From: Lophium mytilinum
Taxonomy: Eukaryota; Ascomycota; Dothideomycetes; Mytilinidiales; Mytilinidiaceae
Reading direction: 5' to 3'
Assembly: GCA_010093605.1 (NCBI GenBank)
Contig: MU004194.1
Span: 1,221,900-1,285,899 of the forward strand
DNA: 64,000 bases
This document shows, in pieces, positions 21,410-32,443 of this stretch. Every line of letters begins with the position of its first letter. Within the stretch, counting starts at the first letter, position 1. The notes under the pieces were generated by a model. It saw only the letters and a list, made by a program, of their open reading frames with translations. It did no database searches and was not told the DNA's origin. The translations under genes and the position numbers were made by a program.

Positions 21410-22676
21410 ATGGCGCCGCAAGCTCTCGGTCCAACCGTTGAGACAACGGCATTTACACTAACGTCAATTTCGACCATTGTCGTTGCTACTCGGTACGTTC
21501 ATTTCCATAGCTGTATAGTGGTAGCGTTCTTGAGCCTGACAATTCTCTGCAAGATTCTATTGCCGCTACTATGTAGTCGGTGCAATCAAAATATACGATT
21601 TGGTTATGTTGGCAGCGCTGGTAAGCTTCACAAGCAACTGGCTTCCGTCGCCTTCGTGCTAACGGTAACTCTTGTACTTGGTAGATTTGTACCTGGGGAA
21701 TCTGCACCATCAATGTTTATCAGATTCGATTTGGTACCGGGAGGCACATGGAAGATCAGCCGTCGGTATGTAAACTTTCCACTCGCCTGTTGCCACATTT
21801 GCTTACGATTCAATCTAGGGTGATCCAACTGTGCTCCTCGAAGGAACTTTGAAAACGTGGTACGTCTACCAACTGGCGTACCTTGTGGACCTATCTCTCG
21901 TCAAATTCTCCATCCTCGTCTTCTATCGAAGCATTGCCGCGCGAAAAGTGTTCCGCTATGTCGTAGACACCACTATCGGGGTCGTCGCGGCCTTTACCGT
22001 TGCCATGGTGTTTGTCAACGCCTTTGAATGCCCAAAGCCATCCGACGCTTGGTCTGTCGAGATTTTGTTTCAGGGTTCAGGATCCTGTATCGATTTGCAC
22101 CCGCTCTATTATGGACAAGCCGCTTTCAACATCCTCTCCGACGTTGTGATCCTCACACTACCAATCCCCGTCTTGATGAGGCTCCAAATGCACAAGAACA
22201 AGCGCCTAGCGCTCGTTGGTATCTTTTCGATTGGCTTTATAGCGGTCGTTGCCTCTACTATCCGAGTGTATGCTCTGCACGTCTGGGCCACGGGGACGGA
22301 CACTCCGTATAATGCCGCATACATTCTTGTTTGGTCCCAGATCGAGATCAACGCCGCTATCGTCTCAGCCTCCATCCCGTCCCTAAAGCCTCTCTTCAGA
22401 CATACCTTTGGTGGCACCACGAGAAACACAACCGCCAACTATTATAGCGGCCGGAGTGGCGGCAGCAAGCCTATCGGTTCGGCTACATCCGCTGCTGTAG
22501 CCCTAAAAAGTCTGCCTTCATCAGCTACCATGACATCGTCACATACTCATAAGCTATATCCCGTCTTCGGAAATGAGAGCGACGAGAAACTGTTCTGCAA
22601 GAAGCTGACCAACACAAAAGGGGAGAGTGATGACGACGTCGAAAGCCAGCGGACAAGAGATCAAGGACCGTCGTAA
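21410..22676 (+). CDS. Pth11-like rhodopsin-domain integral membrane receptor
   Basis: This is a putative seven-helix plasma-membrane receptor of the fungal rhodopsin-domain family (PF20684), related to PTH11. Four exons (21410-21492, 21554-21620, 21685-21765, 21819-22676) give 362 residues with matching phases. Conserved pieces are RFYCRYYVVGAIKIYDLVML, TWYVYQLAYLVDLSLVKFSI, CIDLHPLYYGQAAFNILSDV and YILVWSQIEINAAIVSASIP. The C-terminal tail is cytoplasmic, Ser/Thr-rich and acidic. No extracellular CFEM domain is present, so it belongs to the CFEM-less group. The ligand and downstream pathway are unknown. It is divergent from the tyrosinase gene; co-regulation is possible but not shown. Confidence 0.9.
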
Positions 22677-23355
22677 CGTGTAAATCGTCGGTTTGGGGCA
22701 CAGACTAAGCGATCGCTTATCTATGACTGAGTGGAACGAGGAGGCGTACATGAAGCCAGACTTGGCACAGGCACATTCACAACGTACTGAGTAGGGTGTC
22801 TGCTCTGTAGAGTTCATCGAGGCGAGCACAGTACTGAGATGAAAGAATGGTAAGCTGGAGTTATCACTTCTATATCGATATGGCGCAACGCTAATTAATC
22901 TAGTCAGCCTCTGCACGCTGGGAGAAGGTTGGGAGGTCAGCCGCGGACTCAAAGGGAAGGAGACGAACGCATGAAGAAGGGAACACACGTTGTTTCATGT
23001 ACCGCGTCGGGAGCCTACCTTTGAAGGGTGTTGAATTTGTTTCTTTCCTCGCACTACCTACAATTTTCTTGACGTCATCGAAGCCCCGCTGGCCGTGGCC
23101 TTAGATTTTCACACTCTAAAACCGAGAGATGGCAATGAAGGCCTCAATGTAAAATTGTACTCTGTAAACAAGGCTGCTAAGGATCCTAGGATTTGATGCG
23201 TCCTCGTAAACACCGACTGCCGACATTGGTACCTGCATGAACGACACCATCAATCGGGATTAGTGCCCCTCATCACATCGTCACCCAGTCGCAGTATTTA
23301 GTGCGACCACCGCGTCTACGTCTCTCTACTACAAACCATCAAAGCGAATCTTGCC
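22677..23355. other. Intergenic, promoter side of the DUF1365 gene
   Basis: About 680 nt separating two plus-strand genes. No coding frame, RNA or repeat was recognised. Confidence 0.4.
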
Positions 23356-25506
23356 ATGAGCCGAAGCTCTTTCCACTGGCTCTCTACGTCGTTGCCAATA
23401 GACATCTTCATTATTGCCGCGACTAGTTCTCTCTCGTCAGGCCCCTCGAATTATTCTCTTCAAGTAGCAGCATGGCTACTTCTCAAGGATGTGCGCGCAC
23501 ATTGTCGTGACCCGACCGCGCTTACCGACTCCTTGTTGTTCTTGGCACAGGTCGTATGGACTTGGAGGACTCTTTTGAAGAGTTACATTGTGGGCCTCTG
23601 GTCGGTTAAACCGAGAGGTAGCCCGTTGTCGTTATTGTCTACTTCCATAATCTTCGTACTGAGCATTGTAATCTATATAGGGATTTCCTACCGTTTTGGG
23701 TTGAGAGCTCGGCGTCTCGGTGGTTCAATCGATCTGGATGATCAAATAAAGAATGGCGCGTCAAGCGACGGTAATCCTAAATCACGGTTGAAGCCGCTGA
23801 TATTCCCATGTCGTACAACACATACACGAACCTTCCCAAAACGTCATTCATTCGAGTATTCTTATCTCCTTGTGGGTGTTCCCGTTCCTTGGAATGGGAT
23901 TAAGACTGGAATCCTCTCAACAGATCAGGAAGATACCTCGAAACGCAGCAGAAAAGGATGGCTGCAGATTAGGGCTGAGGACTATTTGGAACGAGGAGGT
24001 GCGGAGCTAGGGCTTCACGGGAAGCTAAGAGAGACTTTGAAAGCTCAGGTACGTTTGCGTCTCACTTCTAGGGACCAGAAGAACTCACAGTAGACAGGGG
24101 GTCGATGACGACGAATGGCATGAAGCTTACTTGGTTACTGCCTCTCGAGTGCTAGGCTATTCTTTTAACCCGGTCTCATTTTGGTATATCTATGGACATG
24201 ACCAAACCCTGAAAATGATGATCCTGGAGGTCAACAACACATTTGACGAACGACGAATATACCTACTGCGTGCCCAGCCGTCGGGCGGTACAGACCCCAA
24301 CGATATGAGTACGACAAGCAAATTCCGCAATGTCTGGCAAAAGGATTTTCATGTATCCCCTTTCAATTCTCTCAAGGGCTCGTACTCCCTGAAAACAACA
24401 GATCCGTTCAATGCGGGAAGCTCGACCGTGGACATCGACAACACCATAACCCTGATGTCTTCTAAGAATCACGCGAAACTGGTCGCAAGAATTTTCTCCA
24501 TAGGATCACCCCTTGACCCAGATACTTTCAGTGGATGGGATACATTCTGCTTTATGCTACAATACTGGTGGATTGGGCTAGTAACATTTCCACGGATTGT
24601 TCGCGAAGCAACGAAACTGTTTTTCGTACGAAGCCTGCATGTCTGGTTTAGACCAGAGGTAGCGTTGACGAGCATTGGGAGGAATGCGTCGAAAGAAGAG
24701 ATGTGAGTAATAAGCCACGGGTAGAGGACTTGGGACTGACACTTGAAAGAATACTTGAGCGATTTTTCGAACATTATCTTTCCTCACTAGTCGACCGTGT
24801 CACAGTGCCGCTACGAGTCACGTACAAATCAACTCTTTCGAAGACTACCAAGGAATTTACGTCGGCCAGCGTGAGTTCGACATCGAGTGTTCCACTCAAG
24901 TATATGGAGATTCGAGTTCTTTCCCCAGCATTCTACTCGCGCTTCATTCACTACGCACACACGTCGGAGGCATTCGACCGTGAGTGCCTATGCACCGACC
25001 AGCGCAATCGCACAATGTCGCTCTCAAACCCGGAGAATCTGCCGCTGCTGTTGCCGAAACGCGCAGGATATGAAGATGCCAAACGTGGCTGGGTGGACAG
25101 CATACGATGGTCTGCACTTCGTAGACTACGCTGTGCGCCTGGGGCGCCTGCTTATCCCATCATACCAATTCAGCCGACCGCGAGCTCGAAAGAGGACATC
25201 AGAAAGCTCCCGTTCTCAGATATGGACCTCTTTATGCAGAATTCTTGCGAGGATGTGGGCCTGTATCGGAGGACTGCTATAGGGGTATTTCTGGCTCGGA
25301 GATTTGCCTTTGGATTCACCGAACTTCTCGGCGCTGCTGATATGCTTCTGAGGGCACTTCTGATAGTCGGGCTTATGCCGGCGGCCTCGAGTCTGCAAGA
25401 CGAAAGTCAGGCTGACGGCGGGGAAGGGCAGTTGATGGCGTTGATGGGTGCCGCAATCAAGGTCAGCGCGGTGCATGCGTGGTCATGCTTGAAAGGGGTG
25501 GTGTGA
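23356..25506 (+). CDS. DUF1365-domain membrane-associated protein
   Basis: This belongs to the DUF1365 family (PF07103, COG3496), whose biochemical role is not settled. In bacteria the family often sits beside cyclopropane-fatty-acid-synthase-like genes, which hints at lipid modification. Three exons (23356-24048, 24098-24702, 24750-25506) give 684 residues with consistent phases. Family marks are HSFEYSYLLVGVPVPWNG, then VTASRVLGYSFNPVSFWYIY across the first intron, ILEVNNTFDERRIYLL, and FHVSPFNSLKGSYSLKTTDP. The N-terminal 130 residues are hydrophobic (SLLSTSIIFVLSIVIYIGIS) and probably anchor the protein. The C-terminal half is longer than bacterial members and contains WWIGLVTFPRIVREATKLFF and later helical segments. 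The substrate is unknown. Confidence 0.88.
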
Positions 25507-27013
25507 GGGATTAACAGCGTCTGAGCAACGTCTCAAAGTAGACTACATGATGTTACGCCTAGCAGGCTGGTTGCTCGATCACTTGGGTGATGCCACCATC
25601 TTCAGCGTCCCGATGACAAGTAGTGAATGCCGGCTTATGAAGCAGTAATTCAATGCCAGACATCTCCACGAGAACGATATCGGAGTGGCGAAACAGACAG
25701 CATCTAAAGCAGAGCAGGATGCTACCGTGATGTTTAGTTACAGGCCGTTGGACCCTGGCGACTCATGCTGGAGAATCGATAGCCGAGGTGCTGGGCGGCC
25801 GATTCACCTTCATCCGGGGAGGTCCAGGCCTGGTGCGGCTACGGCATACTGCAGTGGAGGCTTGGTCACTCCAATAACATCACCGCATGTCATGGGACTA
25901 TTCAGTAGAAGAGCGTTTTCGCCTCGCTCCAAGGTTCGGCCAACTCCTCAGCTTCGACATGGGCTATGTAAGCACCCACGCGGGTGACACATTAAGCGAT
26001 ACACCAAAACTACTTACCCTCTTCAACCACAAATTACACCAAGATTTTGCAAGACAGCCACTTCCAAAAATCGATATTTACAGTCTCCAGAAGCAGCTCA
26101 AATACATGGTACTTTTCTTATCAATCAATTCGTGCTTTTGGTGGCTGTAGAGCGTCGTGTTGTTGGGAGACTTTTGCTGATCTAAGCGGTTTTGGTGGTT
26201 TGGTGTATCGCTTAATGTGTCACCCGCGTGGCACCGTCTGCCGTCAGTCCACTCGCTGCCGTCGGAGTTGCGTCCGCGGTTATGGCTTTCTAGAGTTCGT
26301 GGATCTGCACTGCCGCCCGTGCAGTCTGCCGTACTCGTGCGCATTCCTCCACCAGCCTCGTTCTCCGCCTCCGCTTCACATGCCAGACACGCCCTGACCG
26401 CCATGCGTCGAGCAGGAGGGCACGAGACCAGCACTCACATGCAAGCAGCACTCCATCTCAAACCGCACCGCACTGCACCACCGCCGGCGTGCGGCTCGCC
26501 AATTCACCAAACTGCCCCGCCGCGCAGCCAACCGCAGCTTGCACCCATTGCGCAGGACGTCATTTGCGCGTGCACGTGAAGCTCGTCCGGGGAGGGGCGC
26601 GAGCTGTGTGGCCTGCTAGTCAGTGGGATGCCTCCCTTTGGGCCGAGGGCCATCAATCGCCGCCAGAAGCCAGGAAGCCTCCGCCTCGCCCAGCTGCTCC
26701 TCTCATCCTCGATGCGCCGGACGTGCCCCTCGGCCCAATGGTCCAGTGCTCCAGATGTGATGCCTCTGGCCCGATGTTTCCCGACAATATGACTGGGTGG
26801 AATGTACGTTGCCCTTCTAATAGACTGCCCTCTCCCGCCGAGCTTGCTCTGCCCATTACGTCTTCCTGTCCATTCTTTGACTGAAGTGACTGAAACTTTT
26901 CCACCTCCGCTTTCTTTGATACAAGTGCTGCCCTGATACTCTATACCCTCCACCTCCGCCCTGCAGAGCTACCCTTCTCAAGCTCCGCATAACTAAAGAT
27001 ACCGAAAGACACC
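25507..27013. other. Intergenic region with one MITE; isocitrate lyase promoter
   Basis: About 1.5 kb between two plus-strand genes. It contains the MITE listed separately. The remainder, particularly 26.24-27.0 kb, is a CT-rich region typical of a strong fungal promoter and leader. Overlapping long frames on both strands near 26.2-26.9 kb lack motifs. Confidence 0.45.
25977..26231. mobile_element. MITE, 255 bp, 32-bp perfect terminal inverted repeats
   Basis: The ends are 32-bp inverted repeats with no mismatch. The left end begins CACGCGGGTGACACATTAAG, and the right end (26200-26231) is its exact reverse complement. A 5-bp direct repeat GCACC flanks the element at 25972-25976 and 26232-26236, as expected of a target-site duplication. 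The interior has no transposase frame. Non-autonomous DNA-transposon derivatives have this structure; the superfamily is uncertain because 5-bp duplications are not diagnostic. Perfect ends and lack of RIP-like decay suggest a recent insertion. Confidence 0.85.
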
Positions 27014-28966
27014 ATGGCGTCGTACCTGGATGCCGAGGAGCAGAAGTACCTGGACGAGGTGCAAGCTGTCAAGCAGTGGTGGTCCGACTCGAGATGGCGC
27101 TTCACCAAGCGGCCCTTTACTGCTGAGCAGATTGTGGCTAAGCGAGGCACCATTAAACTCACATACCCCAGCAACGATCTATCGAAAAAACTGTGGCAGA
27201 CGGTAGAGCAAAGATTCAAGGTAGACCCCCAAGAGATTCATTCAAAAGCAGCTGCTGACATCTGTGTAGAATAAAGAAGCTAGCTTCACCTATGGCTGTT
27301 TGGACCCCGTCATGGTCACTCAGATGGCCAAGTACCTGGATACTGTCTACGTTTCCGGCTGGCAGTGCTCTTCAACCGCCTCGTCAACAGATGAGCCCGG
27401 CCCAGATCTCGCGGATTACCCTATGGCAAGTCCCATGTACACGAGGACCTTTTCAAATACTAATAATCTCTAGACTACCGTCCCAAACAAAGTTCAACAT
27501 CTCTTCATGGCACAACTTTTTCACGACCGAAAGCAACGCGAGGAACGACTTACCACTCCCAAGGCGAACCGGTCAAAGGTTGCCAATACCGACTTCCTGC
27601 GACCCATTGTTGCCGACGCAGACACCGGACATGGTGGCCTGACAGCCATCATGAAGCTCACGAAGCTGTTCATCGAAAAGGGCGCTGCGGGTATTCACAT
27701 TGAGGACCAGGCTCCAGGCACGAAGAAGTGTGGTCACATGGCGGGTAAAGTGCTGGTGCCCATCAGCGAGCATATCAACCGTCTTGTGGCAATAAGGGCA
27801 CAGGCCGACATAATGGGTAAGTGGGATTCGTTCCAGGTACCCTCAGCTATTTTGTTGCTTTGCTACGAGTCACGCTTGACAACATATTTTTCTCAGTCCT
27901 CGACTTTTCGAGTTCCCTGTTTCTTCTGTTACCTGCTCAATTGTTGTGTTTTGAGCCAATTTAGAGTAGGAACACGTCTAACATGTGATAGGTACCGATC
28001 TCCTAGCGATTGCACGTACCGACTCGGAAGCTGCAACGCTAATTACATCGACCATCGACCCCCGCGACCACTACTACATCCTGGGGAGCACAAACCCCGC
28101 GCTCCAACCTCTTTCGGAGCTCATGTACTCGGCCGAGCAGGCCGGCAAGTCGGGTGACGAACTGCAAGCCATCGAGGATGCCTGGACTCGCGAGGCCAAG
28201 ATCAAGCTCTTCCACGAGGCCGTGACCGACACCATCAACGCTGGTGTACATGTGAACAAGCAAGGCCTTATCCAAGAATTCCTATCTGCCTCCAAGGGCA
28301 AGAGCAATGCCGAGGCACGTGCCATTGCAAAGGGCCTTACGGGCGTTGACGTTTACTTCAACTGGGAGGCTGCACGAACTCGCGAGGGCTACTATCGCTA
28401 CAAGGGCGGCTGCGGCTGCGCCATAAACCGCGCCATAGCATATGCGCCGTTTGCCGATTTGATCTGGATGGAGAGCAAGCTGCCCGATTATGAACAGGCC
28501 AAGGAGTTTGCCGAAGGTGTCCATGCTGTTTGGCCCGAGCAAAAGTGAGTTCTGCTTTTCAAAACTTCGCTCTTTCATAACAAACGAAAATGCTAATACA
28601 TTTTGCAGGCTCTCTTACAACCTCTCGCCTTCGTTCAACTGGAAAGCCGCTATGCCCCGCGACGAGCAGGAGACCTACATCCAGCGGCTGGCTAAGCTAG
28701 GCTACTGCTGGCAATTCATCACCCTCGCAGGTCTGCACCAGACGGCCCTCATGGCCGACACCTTCTCCAAGGCCTATGCCAAGAACGGCATGCGCGCCTA
28801 TGGCGAGATCATCCAAGAGCCCGAGGCGGAGAACAAGGTCGACGTTCTTACTCACCAGAAGTGGTCTGGCGCGAATTACGTGGACAACATGCTGAAGATG
28901 GTCAGCGGCGGTGTCAGCAGCACCGCCGCCATGGGCGCTGGCGTTACCGAGGACCAATTCAAGTAG
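27014..28966 (+). CDS. acuD: Isocitrate lyase (glyoxylate cycle)
   Basis: It cleaves isocitrate to glyoxylate and succinate, the first step special to the glyoxylate cycle, in peroxisomes/glyoxysomes. Five exons (27014-27220, 27270-27425, 27474-27816, 27992-28544, 28609-28966) give 538 residues, the usual length for filamentous fungi. The catalytic motif KKCGH has its Cys at residue 207. Other family marks are [60 protein letters not shown] and [20 protein letters not shown]. The protein ends DQFK, with no classical PTS1. The second intron uses a GC donor (ATG|GCAAGT), which conservation around [15 protein letters not shown] requires. Expression is expected to be induced by acetate or fatty acids; I did not identify operator sites. 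The symbol follows Aspergillus usage. Confidence 0.97.
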
Positions 28967-29418
28967 TGTATAAACGGAGAGGTGGGCGTATAATTTGTAG
29001 AACATTTATAAAAGAGTTTGTTGCATCGCGGTATGCCAATCCTATTAGCCTTTGAAGTCCTCCTTGCTGTTTTGCTGCTTTCCTGACTCGTATGCATGCT
29101 CTCTCCGTCTACGTCCGCTTCAATTCGTACTCCCATGCCACTATGGGTTGCGGTAAGAGGCTTTGAATTTTTGCTGTTTCTCCCCTAGTCACGTGCACGT
29201 ATCACACGCGCGATGCACTGTTCCAACGATGAGGGAGGAGTGAAGTTCGAAGGCTTTCCCGCTATTGGCGGAGGTCTCCGTGCTGATATCAGACCCGCAA
29301 AGTCGGGAAAGTTCGGGTGGTTTACGCACGGCACGTTAGGTATCCAGAGTTGTTCCGAAGCAACAATTTTGTCCGGTGATGATGCAATATTCCTCGACGT
29401 CGGCACTCTTTTTGATAT
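28967..29418. other. Convergent 3' region
   Basis: About 450 nt between the ends of isocitrate lyase and the bZIP gene, which converge. It should contain both 3' untranslated regions. No gene was recognised. Confidence 0.4.
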
Positions 29419-30023
29419 TCAATGCTGCTGGGGTATCTTGAATGTATTGAATCTGCCGTAAGGAATGCCAGGGTATGTATCAAAGGATGCAGTATCGATG
29501 GGAGAATCTGTTTGGCGAGGGGAATTCATGATGCTGAAACTCGACGGTAAGGCCTGGTGGCTCCTCCCTGGATAGTCATGGAGGTGTGGCGCAAAGGGTT
29601 TCGATGGCGGTTCTACTGCTGGTGTTGCAGAGTTGTCTATAGGGACTCTCTCAGCCCCACCGAGGACTTGATCTTTGACAGAAATTGGTGCTTGGAGATC
29701 CAATGGCTGTCTGCGAGTCATTCGACTTTCAATTAAGCCAACCGGTCTTGGGAGATAGAGGGTGCTTTGTTCACTCGGAAAGGTGTCTGATGCAGAAGAG
29801 GAGCCCGCAATCTCGGCCCATTTTTGGGACGCAGCTAATCTCTCAAGATTCTGAAGTCGCTTCTTCTTTTTCTCCCCTGTCAACACTGTCAGTGTTTTGT
29901 CCGCGTTGTCATGATAGGGTCGATAGATCTGCACGCACGATAAACACGTTGAGATTGTCGATTTTGCTCCTTCCTCTTTTCCGAGACGCAGTTGCTATCT
30001 CTTTTGGCGGGCTGTGCATTCAT
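29419..30023 (-). CDS. Short bZIP transcription factor (AP-1/Yap-like basic region)
   Basis: This is a putative nuclear DNA-binding protein of 180 residues. Two exons (30023-29939, 29876-29419) join across a 62-nt intron with a GTGCGT donor. The splice builds an uninterrupted basic region: EKRKEQNRQSQRVYR runs straight into EKKKKRLQNLERLAAS. The N-x7-R spacing of bZIP proteins is met by the Asn and Arg of QNRQSQRVYR. The zipper is short and weak (RLQNLERLAASQKWAEIAGS), like the small AP-1-like bZIPs of filamentous fungi. The C-terminal part is Ser/Pro-rich and disordered, ending GRFNTFKIPQQH. The gene is divergent from an SDR gene, which could be a target by position. Without the splice the basic region is invisible, so the model depends on it. 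Confidence 0.75.
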
Positions 30024-30987
30024 TGTATAGGATGATGCGCCCTGTGTATGCAAGTATGCAAATGTCTGGTCATGCTAGTATCAGCGAGCCCACCTTACTT
30101 ATATCATCCCATCTTCGGAATGGGGTAACTTTAGGCCGGATTCCAATAGAAAAGAGCGGGAAAAGATACTGCTGCAACTTAGTGCAAGTATTGATCGCCG
30201 TGCCTCATCTACCGGTCTGATATTGGGCCGATTACAGTTTGAATGCGCTTACCTTATGACGGTATGCCGTGATTGGGCAGAATCCTCCTTCGGATCACTT
30301 GTCATTATCTTGTAGATGATAGATCGGGTTTCTATTGCGCTGCTCTTTACAGTAACCACCCTGGACAACATTTTGTAAGGTAGTCCCAAACGTACTCCAC
30401 TTCAAAAAGATTCAGCAGCTTACGTCCTGGCGTTGGTGTGTTTGCAATTTATTTAACGCTAAGAAATGAATTATCTTCGTCTTAGGCATGTATAATACGG
30501 ACATCAATCTCACAACACTACATTGGCGGTACGTAAACCAAGATTCTATCGAGAAAAAAGCTTTGCTCCACTCTCAAATGAGTAATGACATGGCGCGGCC
30601 TCAGAAGTTGTTGTAGTGACTGTTGAATTATTGCGTTTTCGTATTAGGGCCATTCGGCAAACAGTATGACTAGATCGCGGGCCGACTCTCATGCAGGTGA
30701 GGTGAGCAAACATCCGCTAGATCTCAAAGCTTTCCACACGTGCTAAGTGATGATCGGGGTACGGGCTTCTCATAATGTAGGAAAGGTGAGCATGTATCGT
30801 GAGCAGCATACATTTTTACAGACTCGGCCTTTCTTTTTATGTCGTAGCATGTCGGAACCTGTGGTAAAAATGCATATAAAGTCTGTAAATATGCTCGATC
30901 ACCCGACAGCTATACCGACAACACAAGCTTTTCGAACAGTCTCGCACTCTTGCTTTCCCATATCAGAAAATATATCAAACTGAAGCG
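30024..30987. promoter_or_regulatory. Divergent promoter region, bZIP / SDR
   Basis: This 0.96 kb separates the divergent bZIP and SDR starts and should hold both promoters. Small open frames are present without motifs. A TATA-like ATGCATATAAAG lies at about 30870, some 120 nt above the SDR start. Confidence 0.4.
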
Positions 30988-31874
30988 ATGGCGCGAACGA
31001 TTTTCGTCACAGGAGCAAGCTCGGGGATTGGTGCAGCAGTCGCCAGGCTTTTCTACGAGAAGGGCTGGAACGTCGTCGCGACAATGAGAAAGCCAGCGGA
31101 AGCATCCGAGTTCAAACAGTTGGATTCCAGTCGAGTGCTGTTAGAAAGACTCGACGTTGTCGACACTAGCAGTATTCAATCGGCCATAGACGCGGCCATT
31201 ACGAGATTTGGGAAGATCGACCTCTTGTTTAACAACGCTGGCTACGCACAGTATGGTGTTTTCGAGATGACATCGCCAACAAAATGCCGAGACCAGTTCG
31301 ACGTAAACCTGTTTGGTGAGAAAGCCGTTTCTGAGTAGCCTTACGCTAAACTAATATATACCCAGGAGTAATGGATGTGACTCGAGCCATCCTGCCACAC
31401 TTCCGAGCCAATGGATGTGGAGGAATTGTCAATATGGGTAGTGGTGCCGGCCTGTGGGGCTCGCCCATGGGCACGATGTACACGGCCAGCAAATTTGCGC
31501 TGGAAGGCTTCACCGAAGCGCTCTCTTACGAACTCGCGCCTCTGAACATTTTTGTCAAGACCATTGTCCCTACTTGTGGAGTTGGAGGAACCAAGCTTGT
31601 AGAATCTTCTGTTGCACATATTGCCATGGAGGAAGCCCTTGTCCCTGCGTATGGCGCGTATATGCAAGAGACGGTCCCGAAACTTCAGGTTATGGGCACT
31701 GCTGGAATGCTAGATGTGTCGGACCTTGCGCAGACTGTGTATACTGCGGCAACGGATGGTACGGACAAGCTTCGCTACGTCTGGGGAACTGATGATCTTG
31801 GGTTTCTCAAGGCGAGAGTTGAGTCAAAGAGTCACGAGGAGTACATGGCCCGTATGCGTGCCTGGTTCAAATGA
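30988..31874 (+). CDS. Short-chain dehydrogenase/reductase (classical SDR)
   Basis: An NAD(P)-dependent oxidoreductase of 278 residues, probably cytosolic. Two exons (30988-31315, 31366-31874) are joined in phase within NLFGVMDVTR. The cofactor motif TGASSGIG is at residues 8-15, followed by NNAG in DLLFNNAGYAQYGVFE. The catalytic site has Ser in NMGSGAG and YTASK, with Tyr148 and Lys152. An Arg in ATMRKPAE after the second strand suggests NADPH preference. The C-terminal half matches the single-domain SDRs often annotated as retinol- or 17-beta-hydroxysteroid-dehydrogenase-like in fungi; the true substrate is not predictable. No targeting signal is seen. Confidence 0.9.
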
Positions 31875-32443
31875 TCCCGGGCTCGTCTGGCGAACGAAGA
31901 GATAGAACAGAATGACGAGTAGATGGACAATGGAAAAGAAGAAGACGGTCGCAACCTCGAAACGTGCCAATGATGTCGTGTCGCTGTGCTACATACTCAT
32001 AATAGCAAAAGCTTGGTCTTCAAAGCTATTGGTTCAAACGGCCTGTGATTATATAGCCTGTTGATGCCAGGCTAGTCTAAGTGCAACCCATTAGTATGCC
32101 ATTTCGATGTGAAGAAAGAGCAGAGTAGAGTCGCGACACGCGAATCGGAAAACGATCAAGCCTTGTCTTGGCATCCCGGCAAAGCCAAACCGATCCACAC
32201 CATTTCAGGGACCTCGGAACCTTTCAGTCTTCCCCAGATTTCTGGTCTTCTCCGCAACAGCTAGTCAAAGTGGATAGATTGGCGATCAGGCTTATAAACT
32301 CCCGCTATGTAGCATCCTAACAACAAAGTCTTCTTCTACCTGTCCTCCCGTGTCATTCCTCACACTGAATCTATTGACTCCCACTCAGACGCCTCGCGAC
32401 CATCAAAGCCCCCGCCCTCACCTTACAGACCCCCCACGCCACA
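31875..32443. other. Intergenic, promoter side of hydratase gene
   Basis: About 570 nt. A CT-rich tract from about 32320 to 32443 just before the next ATG looks like a transcribed leader. Nothing else was recognised. Confidence 0.35.

Noticed and set aside
18783-25506. Secondary-metabolite gene cluster (tyrosinase, receptor, DUF1365)
   Set aside because: No synthase, transporter or tailoring oxidase set is present, and the genes are individually common outside clusters.
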